Assembly: GCF_900111735.1 (NCBI RefSeq)
Contig: NZ_FOHW01000003.1
Coordinates: 62,001 to 126,000, forward strand
Reading direction: 5' to 3'
From: Pseudomonas graminis
Lineage (GTDB): Bacteria; Pseudomonadota; Gammaproteobacteria; Pseudomonadales; Pseudomonadaceae
Length of the DNA: 64,000 nt
The notes beneath the pieces were generated by a model. It saw nothing but the letters and a program-made list of their open reading frames with translations, ran no database searches and was not told the origin of the DNA. Positions 58,263-64,000 of the stretch are shown here, one piece after another; the stretch's first letter is position 1, and each line of letters starts with the position of its first letter. The translations under genes were made by a program, and so were the position numbers.

Positions 58263-58397
58263 TTGATCGTTCCCACGCTCCGCGTGGGAATGCATCCTGT
58301 GACGCTCCGCGTCAGATAGGTGACTTGATGCCCATCTTCTGCAGGACGCAGAGCGTCCGAGGCGGCATTACCACGCGGAGCGTGGGAACGATCGGAT
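58263..58397. repeat. Inverted pair of CCCACGC-type short repeats
   Basis: TGATCGTTCCCACGCTCCGCGTGGGAATGC plus GACGCTCCGCGTC, mirrored by GACGCAGAGCGTC and GGCATTACCACGCGGAGCGTGGGAACGATC. Centre of the nested array. Confidence 0.75.
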
Positions 58398-58421
58398 AAT
58401 CGATGGTGAATGACCCGGCCC

Positions 58422-58488
58422 CTTCCCGGTTAAAGCCAGTCCCACTAACAGACCGCGCGCACCTGTGGGACCGGCTTTAGCCGGGAAG
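58422..58488. repeat. REPIN in the nested array
   Basis: CTTCCCGGTTAAAGCCAGTCCCAC paired with GTGGGACCGGCTTTAGCCGGGAAG; one arm slightly degraded. Confidence 0.8.
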
Positions 58489-58800
58489 CTTCTGATCTGC
58501 TTTAAACGCGCTTTTGATCTTGATTTTCGTACGCAAAAAGCCCAGACGCCACCCATCGCGACTTGGGTGCAGGCTGAACGGAGGTCTCGCGGAGTGGGTC
58601 GAGCCGCAGGGATGCGGCGAGAGCGCCGTCAGGGCATGGATGCCCGTTCGGCGCGGGCCCACGGAGCGGGACCGGAGTGAGGGAATTCCGACGAAGGAGG
58701 AACCAAGCCAGGAGCAGGCACCCTTGGTTACTTGGGGTGCTTTTCCAAGTAACTCGCCGAAGGCGAAACGTCTGCCCCCAGGCAGACGCTCTTGATCTTG
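58487..58800. repeat. Long intergenic repeat, right arm (fullest copy)
   Basis: AAGCTTCTGATCTGCTTTAAACGC ... GCGGCGAGAGCGCCGTCAGGGC ... AAGTAACTCGCCGAAGGCG ... GACGCTCTTGATCTTGG. The copy at 3753-3910 is a shorter version and 57906-58223 an inverted one. The whole 945 bp acyltransferase-asd gap is repeats. Confidence 0.8.
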
Positions 58801-58825
58801 GCGTACTGACCCACGCCGCAGATCC

Positions 58826-58872
58826 GGGGACAGATTAATTTACGGTGAAGCTATGTAAATAAATCAGTCCCC
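58826..58872. repeat. Imperfect inverted repeat GGGGACAGATTAATTTAC / GTAAATAAATCAGTCCCC
   Basis: 18 bp arms, 16 matching, separated by 11 bases, just past the asd stop codon. It may also end asd transcription. The GGGGACAG...motif recurs in many proteobacterial genomes near REP-type transposases, to my knowledge. Confidence 0.7.
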
Positions 58873-58884
58873 TACGAGCAGTGA

Positions 58885-59997
58885 TTACCGCTCGAGCAAA
58901 ATCCGAAGCATCCGACGCAACGGCTCGGCCGCGCCCCACAGCAACTGATCGCCCACGGTAAACGCGCCCAGATACTGCGAACCCATATTCAACTTACGCA
59001 AACGCCCCACCGGGATATTCAACGTCCCGGTCACCGACGTCGGGCTCAGCTCCTGAATGCTCGCTTCGCGATTATTCGGCACCAGCTTCACCCACGGATT
59101 GTGCTGACTGATCATCCCCTCGATATCCGCGATCGGCACATCCTTGTTCAGCTTGATCGTCAGCGCCTGACTGTGGCACCGCATCGCGCCGATGCGCACG
59201 CAAATACCATCGACCGGAATCGGGCTCTTGAAACGACCCAGAATCTTGTTCGTCTCCGCCTGCCCTTTCCACTCCTCGCGGCTCTGACCGTTCGGCAGCT
59301 CCTTGTCGATCCACGGGATCAGACTGCCCGCCAGCGGCACACCGAAGTTCTCGGTCGGGAAACCCTCACCACGCATCGCGTCAGCCACCTTGCGATCGAT
59401 GTCCAGAATCGCGCTGGCAGGGTTCGCCAGCTCGTCGGCCACCGACGCATTGATCGCGCCCATCTGCTTGATCAGCTCACGCATGTTCTGCGCACCGGCG
59501 CCGGAAGCGGCCTGATACGTCATGACGTTCATCCACTCCACCAGACCGGCCTCGAACAGCCCGCCCAGGCCCATCAGCATCAGGCTGACGGTGCAGTTGC
59601 CGCCGATGTAGTTTTTGGTGCCGGCGTCCAGCTGCTGGTCGATGACCTTGCGGTTGACCGGATCAAGGATGATCACCGCATCGTCCTGCATGCGCAGGGA
59701 CGACGCCGCGTCGATCCAGTAACCCTGCCAGCCCGCTTCGCGCAGCTTGGGGAAGACTTCGTTGGTGTAGTCGCCGCCCTGGCAGGTCAGCACCACGTCC
59801 AGGGTCTTGAGTTCGTCGATGCTGTAGGCATCCTTCAGCGGCGCGACGTCCTTGCCCACCGACGGGCCTTGGCCGCCGACGTTGGAGGTGGTGAAAAAAA
59901 CCGGCTCAATGAGATCGAAATCCTGCTCTTCCAGCATGCGCTGCATGAGCACGGAACCGACCATCCCGCGCCAACCGACCAGACCTACACGTTTCAT
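58885..59997 (-). CDS. asd: Aspartate-semialdehyde dehydrogenase
   Basis: 370 aa. NADP-binding [18 protein letters not shown] at the start, catalytic Cys135 in [13 protein letters not shown], and [16 protein letters not shown] containing the substrate-binding Arg/His. Makes aspartate semialdehyde for Lys, Met and Thr and for peptidoglycan diaminopimelate. Follows leuB by 81 bp on the same strand; the leuCDB-asd order is standard in Pseudomonas. Confidence 0.97.
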   Translation of the reverse strand: MKRVGLVGWRGMVGSVLMQRMLEEQDFDLIEPVFFTTSNVGGQGPSVGKDVAPLKDAYSIDELKTLDVVLTCQGGDYTNEVFPKLREAGWQGYWIDAASSLRMQDDAVIILDPVNRKVIDQQLDAGTKNYIGGNCTVSLMLMGLGGLFEAGLVEWMNVMTYQAASGAGAQNMRELIKQMGAINASVADELANPASAILDIDRKVADAMRGEGFPTENFGVPLAGSLIPWIDKELPNGQSREEWKGQAETNKILGRFKSPIPVDGICVRIGAMRCHSQALTIKLNKDVPIADIEGMISQHNPWVKLVPNNREASIQELSPTSVTGTLNIPVGRLRKLNMGSQYLGAFTVGDQLLWGAAEPLRRMLRILLER

Positions 59998-60078
59998 CGC
60001 AACTACACCTTAATTAAAAGTGGGGCCCCGACCGCAGAGAGCCAATGGGCTCAACCTGACAGTCGTGGGCCCGAGATA

Positions 60079-61161
60079 TTACAGATTGCGCAGCGCGGCG
60101 ACTACGGCGTCGCCCATTTCCTGCGTCCCGACCCGGGCATTACCTTCGGACCAGATGTCGCCGGTGCGCAAACCCTGATCCAGCACCAGGCTCACGGCTT
60201 TCTCGATGGCGTCGGCGGCGGTGTGTTCGTTGAAGCTGTAACGCAGCATCATCGACACCGACAGAATCGTCGCCAGCGGGTTGGCCACACCTTTGCCGGC
60301 GATGTCAGGCGCCGAACCGTGGCAAGGCTCGTACATGCCCTTGTTGTTCGAATCCAGCGATGCCGATGGCAGCATGCCGATGGACCCGGTCAGCATGGAT
60401 GCTTCGTCGGAGAGGATGTCGCCGAACATGTTGTCGGTGACGATCACGTCGAACTGCTTCGGTGCGCGGACCAGCTGCATGGCAGCGTTGTCAACGTACA
60501 TGTGGCTGAGTTCGACGTCCGGGTAATCCTTGGCCACCTGCTCGACGATTTCGCGCCACAACTGACTGGACGCCAGCACGTTGGCCTTGTCCACCGAGCA
60601 AAGCTTCTTGCCGCGCACGCGGGCCATGTCGAAGCCGACGCGGGCGATGCGGCGGATCTCGCTTTCGCTGTAGGGCAACGTATCGTAGGACTGGCGCTCG
60701 CCGTTTTCCAGTTCGCGGGTGCCGCGTGGTGCGCCGAAGTAGATGCCACCGGTCAGCTCGCGGACGATAAGGATGTCCAGGCCGGCCACGATCTCAGGCT
60801 TCAAGCTGGAGGCATCGGCCAGTTGCGGATAGAGAATTGCCGGACGCAGATTGGCGAACAGGCCCAGTTGCGAGCGGATCTTCAGCAGGCCCCGCTCCGG
60901 ACGAATGTCGCGCTCGATGGCGTCCCATTTCGGGCCGCCTACGGCGCCGAGCAGCACCGCGTCAACGGCGCGAGCGCGCTCAAGGGTCTCATCCGCCAGC
61001 GGCACACCGTGCTTGTCGATGGCCGCGCCGCCGATGACATCGTGGCTCAGTTCGAAACCCAGTTGATATTTCTCGCTGGCCAGTTCCAGCACCTTGACCG
61101 CCTCGGCCATGATTTCCGGACCGATGCCATCACCTGGGAGAATCAGAATCTGCTTGCTCAT
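60079..61161 (-). CDS. leuB: 3-isopropylmalate dehydrogenase
   Basis: 360 aa. [16 protein letters not shown] start, [15 protein letters not shown], and the metal-binding [27 protein letters not shown]. Oxidatively decarboxylates 3-isopropylmalate to the 2-ketoisocaproate precursor of leucine. Separated from leuD by a 142 bp gap containing an inverted heptad-type repeat. Confidence 0.97.
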   Translation of the reverse strand: MSKQILILPGDGIGPEIMAEAVKVLELASEKYQLGFELSHDVIGGAAIDKHGVPLADETLERARAVDAVLLGAVGGPKWDAIERDIRPERGLLKIRSQLGLFANLRPAILYPQLADASSLKPEIVAGLDILIVRELTGGIYFGAPRGTRELENGERQSYDTLPYSESEIRRIARVGFDMARVRGKKLCSVDKANVLASSQLWREIVEQVAKDYPDVELSHMYVDNAAMQLVRAPKQFDVIVTDNMFGDILSDEASMLTGSIGMLPSASLDSNNKGMYEPCHGSAPDIAGKGVANPLATILSVSMMLRYSFNEHTAADAIEKAVSLVLDQGLRTGDIWSEGNARVGTQEMGDAVVAALRNL

Positions 61162-61210
61162 AACGTCCTCGTTTCAAAATAGATGTCGGCCCGGAAAACG
61201 AGGCCGACTC

Positions 61211-61301
61211 GGCAGCGGCAAGCTTCAAGCGGCAAGCCACGAGTGATGCAGCGCCTGGCTCGGAATTTCTTGCAGCTTGCAGCTTGCAGCTTAAGACTGC
61301 C
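61211..61301. repeat. Inverted heptad-type repeat between leuD and leuB
   Basis: GGCAGCGGCAAGCTTCAAGC.. (61211-61238) and its near reverse complement CTTGCAGCTTGCAGCTTGCAG.. (61269-61301); able to form a long hairpin in the leu mRNA. Confidence 0.7.
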
Positions 61302-61303
61302 CC

Positions 61304-61942
61304 TCAGCGAAACAGCCAAGGCTGCGAAGCCCGATGCTTGCTCTCGAACGCCGCAATCGCCTCGCCGTCCACCAGAGTCAGGCCGATGTCGTCCAGGCCG
61401 TTGAGCAGGCAGTGCTTGCGGAAGGCGTCGATTTCAAAGCGGTACACCTTGCCATCTTCGCGGGTCACGGTCTGCGCTTCCAGGTCCACGCTCAACTGAT
61501 AGCCCGGTGTGGCTTCAACCACTTTGAACAGCTCATCGACTTCGCTTTCGCTCAGGATGATCGGCAGCAGGCCGTTCTTGAAGCTGTTGTTGAAGAAAAT
61601 GTCCGCGTAACTCGGCGCGATGATGCTGCGAAAACCGTACTCTTCCAGCGCCCAGGGCGCGTGTTCGCGGCTCGATCCGCAGCCGAAGTTTTCCCGGGCC
61701 AGCAAGACACTGGCGCCTTGGTAACGCTCGGCGTTGAGCACGAAATCCGGGTTCAACGGACGCTTGCTGTTGTCCTGATACGGCTGGCCCACGTCGAGGT
61801 AGCGCCACTCGTCAAACAGGTTCGGGCCAAAGCCGGTCCGGCGGATCGACTTGAGGAACTGCTTGGGGATGATCTGATCGGTGTCGACGTTGGCGCGATC
61901 CAGCGGAGCGACCAGACCGGTGTGTTGAGTAAAAGGCTTCAT
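61304..61942 (-). CDS. leuD: 3-isopropylmalate dehydratase small subunit
   Basis: 212 aa. Swivelling domain of the aconitase-like isomerase: [27 protein letters not shown], and [15 protein letters not shown]. With LeuC it interconverts 2- and 3-isopropylmalate. Ten bases downstream of leuC. Confidence 0.97.
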   Translation of the reverse strand: MKPFTQHTGLVAPLDRANVDTDQIIPKQFLKSIRRTGFGPNLFDEWRYLDVGQPYQDNSKRPLNPDFVLNAERYQGASVLLARENFGCGSSREHAPWALEEYGFRSIIAPSYADIFFNNSFKNGLLPIILSESEVDELFKVVEATPGYQLSVDLEAQTVTREDGKVYRFEIDAFRKHCLLNGLDDIGLTLVDGEAIAAFESKHRASQPWLFR

Positions 61943-61952
61943 ACGGGGCTCC

Positions 61953-63377
61953 TTATGCCTGGCTCATGGTGCGAACGTCGACGAAACGGCCGTTGACTGC
62001 CGCAGCTGCCGCCATCGCCGGGCTGACCAGGTGAGTACGCCCACCGGCGCCCTGACGGCCTTCAAAGTTACGGTTCGAGGTCGATGCGCAGTGCTCGCCG
62101 CTCTCGAGGCGGTCCGGGTTCATCGCCAGGCACATCGAGCAGCCTGGCTCACGCCATTCGAAACCGGCTTCGATGAAGACCTTGTCCAGCCCTTCCCGCT
62201 CGGCCTGTTCTTTCACCAGACCCGAGCCCGGCACGACGATCGCCTGCTTGATGGTCGACGCCACTTTGCGGCCTTTGGCGATGTCCGCCGCGGCGCGCAG
62301 GTCTTCGATCCGCGAGTTGGTGCAGGAGCCGATGAACACGCGATCCAGTTGAATATCGGTGATCGCCTGATTGGCTTTCAGGCCCATGTACTTCAACGCA
62401 CGCTCGATGGAGCCACGTTTCACCAGATCGGTTTCCTGCGCCGGATCCGGCACATTCTGATCCACGGCCACGACCATTTCCGGGGACGTGCCCCAGCTGA
62501 CTTGCGGCTTGATCTGGGTCGCGTCGAGTTCAACCACGGTGTCGAACACCGCGTCGTCGTCGGACACCAGGTCTTTCCACGCTTCGACGGCTGCGTCCCA
62601 CTGCCCGGCAGTCGGTGCGAAAGGACGCCCCTTCACGTAGGCAATGGTCTTTTCATCGGTCGCCACCAGACCCACACGGGCGCCCGCTTCGATGGACATG
62701 TTGCAGATGGTCATGCGGCCCTCGACGGACAGGTCGCGAATGGCGCTGCCGGCGAATTCGATGGCATGGCCGTTACCGCCGGCGGTGCCGATCTTGCCGA
62801 TGATAGCCAGGACGATGTCCTTGGCCGTGACGCCGAACGGCAACTTGCCTTCGACCTTCACTTGCATGTTCTTCATTTTCTTGGCGACCAGGCACTGGGT
62901 CGCGAGGACGTGCTCGACCTCGGACGTGCCGATGCCGTGAGCCAGGGCGCCGAATGCGCCGTGAGTCGAGGTGTGTGAGTCGCCGCAAACCACGGTCATG
63001 CCCGGCAAGGTCGCGCCCTGCTCCGGGCCGATGACGTGAACGATGCCCTGACGGATGTCGTTCATCTTGAATTCGGTGATGCCGTACTCGTCGCAGTTGT
63101 CGTCCAGTGTCTTGACCTGCAAGCGCGACACCTGATCGACGATGGCGTCGACGCCGTCCTTGCGGTCCGGGGTGGTCGGTACGTTGTGGTCGACGGTCGC
63201 AACGTTGGCGTCGATGCGCCACGGTTTGCGACGGGCCAGGCGCAAGCCTTCGAAAGCCTGAGGCGAGGTCACTTCGTGGATGATGTGACGGTCGATGTAC
63301 AGCAGCGCGGAGCCATCGTCGCGCTGCTTGACCAAATGCGAATCCCAGAGCTTGTCGTAGAGCGTTTTGCCAGCCAT
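61953..63377 (-). CDS. leuC: 3-isopropylmalate dehydratase large subunit
   Basis: 474 aa from ATG 63375-63377 ([16 protein letters not shown]) with a GAGGAAC ribosome-binding site; the frame stays open 19 codons upstream. [4Fe-4S] cysteines in [13 protein letters not shown] and [12 protein letters not shown], plus [31 protein letters not shown]. First gene of the leuCD-leuB-asd group. The LysR gene is divergent 155 bp away. Confidence 0.97.
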   Translation of the reverse strand: MAGKTLYDKLWDSHLVKQRDDGSALLYIDRHIIHEVTSPQAFEGLRLARRKPWRIDANVATVDHNVPTTPDRKDGVDAIVDQVSRLQVKTLDDNCDEYGITEFKMNDIRQGIVHVIGPEQGATLPGMTVVCGDSHTSTHGAFGALAHGIGTSEVEHVLATQCLVAKKMKNMQVKVEGKLPFGVTAKDIVLAIIGKIGTAGGNGHAIEFAGSAIRDLSVEGRMTICNMSIEAGARVGLVATDEKTIAYVKGRPFAPTAGQWDAAVEAWKDLVSDDDAVFDTVVELDATQIKPQVSWGTSPEMVVAVDQNVPDPAQETDLVKRGSIERALKYMGLKANQAITDIQLDRVFIGSCTNSRIEDLRAAADIAKGRKVASTIKQAIVVPGSGLVKEQAEREGLDKVFIEAGFEWREPGCSMCLAMNPDRLESGEHCASTSNRNFEGRQGAGGRTHLVSPAMAAAAAVNGRFVDVRTMSQA

Positions 63378-63532
63378 CAGACGGTTCCTCATCAGCGTAT
63401 TTCTATGCCCCGGCCGCCGATGTCGCAATGACACCGTAAAGACCCTTGGCTTGTGGGGGGGATGCTATGGAATATGCTTAAATAACTCAAATTCATATTT
63501 TTCATGCTTTGCATAACCAACAGGAATCCGAG

Positions 63533-64000
63533 ATGGATCTGGCTAATCTCAATGCCTTTATCGCCATCGCCGAGATGGGCAGTTTCTCGGCCGCCGGAGA
63601 GCGCCTGCACCTGACGCAACCGGCAGTCAGCAAGCGCATCGCCGGTCTGGAGCAGCAGCTGGACGTGCGGCTGTTTGATCGGCTGGGCCGCGAAGTGAGT
63701 TTGACCGAAGCCGGGCGCGCCCTGCTTCCCCGCGCTTATCAAATCCTCAATGTGCTGGACGACACCCGTCGTGCGCTGACCAACCTGACCGGGGAAGTCA
63801 CCGGGCGCCTGACCCTGGCGACCAGTCACCACATCGGACTGCACCGGTTGCCTACGCTGTTAAGGGCGTTTACCAAAACCTACCCGGACGTTGCGCTGGA
63901 CATTCAGTTTCTCGATTCGGAAGTGGCCTACGAAGAAATCCTTCACGGTCGTGCCGAACTGGCAGTGATTACCTTGGCGCCGGAACCCCACGGGCTGGTG
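63533..64000 (+). CDS. LysR family transcriptional regulator, truncated at window edge
   Basis: First 156 residues of a LysR-type regulator: winged helix MDLANLNAFIAIAEMGSFSAAGERLHLTQPAVSKRIAGLE, then GRLTLATSHHIGLHRLP and the start of the effector domain. Continues past 64000. Divergent from leuC, the position of a conserved LysR gene in Pseudomonas, so it may regulate leuC or its own promoter; the effector is unknown. The intergenic 63378-63532 is AT-rich and holds TTCATGCTTTGCATAA-like dyads. Confidence 0.9.
   Translation, partial: MDLANLNAFIAIAEMGSFSAAGERLHLTQPAVSKRIAGLEQQLDVRLFDRLGREVSLTEAGRALLPRAYQILNVLDDTRRALTNLTGEVTGRLTLATSHHIGLHRLPTLLRAFTKTYPDVALDIQFLDSEVAYEEILHGRAELAVITLAPEPHGLV

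Noticed and set aside
57972..58295. Short open frames inside the long repeat
   Set aside because: Generated by the repeat in several copies and frames; commonly mis-annotated as hypothetical proteins.
59101..61182. Plus-strand open frame opposite asd-leuB (693 codons)
   Set aside because: Antisense shadow; composition is arginine/glutamine/histidine rich with no domains.

Overview
This 64 kb window is a chromosomal segment of a Pseudomonas (sensu stricto), most likely of the fluorescens/syringae lineage. The evidence is the gene content and order (gpsA, a PA1611-type hybrid kinase, fabA, fabB and a chemoreceptor; then htpG, brnQ, sucDC-lpd-sucBA-sdhBADC divergent from gltA; then etfAB/ETF-QO; then leuCDB-asd), the high GC, and the Pseudomonas REP/REPIN repeats in the gaps. 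Species cannot be fixed by eye. No rRNA, tRNA, CRISPR array, phage genes or intact insertion sequence was seen.

Layout. 1-6.5 kb (all minus): a truncated CDF-family cation transporter, a DUF4892 protein, two overlapping alpha/beta hydrolases (one with a hexanucleotide repeat at its 3' end), a hotdog thioesterase, sixA, a DUF4389 membrane protein and gpsA. 6.8-10.7 kb (plus): a hybrid sensor kinase like the HptB/RetS partner PA1611, then the unsaturated fatty acid pair fabA-fabB behind a FabR/DesT-like palindrome. 10.9-18.4 kb: chemoreceptor, pirin, dienelactone hydrolase family protein, htpG with a candidate sigma-32 promoter, a small coiled-coil lipoprotein and brnQ. 18.7-31.8 kb: one long minus-strand TCA-cycle block (sdhCDAB, sucAB, lpd, sucCD) divergent from gltA. 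31.9-37.5 kb: START-domain protein, YkgJ-type cysteine-cluster protein, an unrecognised Ala/Pro/Lys-rich lipoprotein, a MocR-type regulator and a three-gene envelope operon (solute-binding protein, DUF4398 lipoprotein, OmpA-like lipoprotein). 37.6-41.6 kb: etfBA divergent from ETF-ubiquinone oxidoreductase, with a PsrA-type box between them. 41.8-44.8 kb: AraC regulator divergent from a zinc alcohol dehydrogenase, and an IclR regulator.

45.5-51.8 kb is the accessory part: two large tandem subtilisin-type autotransporter proteases, preceded by a 728 bp gap with a clear promoter and palindrome. They lie on the opposite strand between the IclR gene and a D-galactonate operon (dgoK-dgoA-dgoD-dgoT, 52.0-56.4 kb). 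An acyltransferase-3 gene follows, whose last codons run into a roughly 900 bp nested array of inverted repeats (57.9-58.8 kb). The window ends with asd, leuB, leuD, leuC and the start of a divergent LysR regulator.

How it works together: most of the window is core metabolism. Beta-oxidation electrons go through ETF to ETF-QO and the quinone pool, the TCA block includes complex II, and fabAB, the leucine branch and asd are biosynthetic. Novelty is concentrated in the autotransporter locus, the compound repeats and several unannotated candidate operators. I did not find a clearly new multi-gene system; the autotransporter locus and the compound repeat are the best leads.
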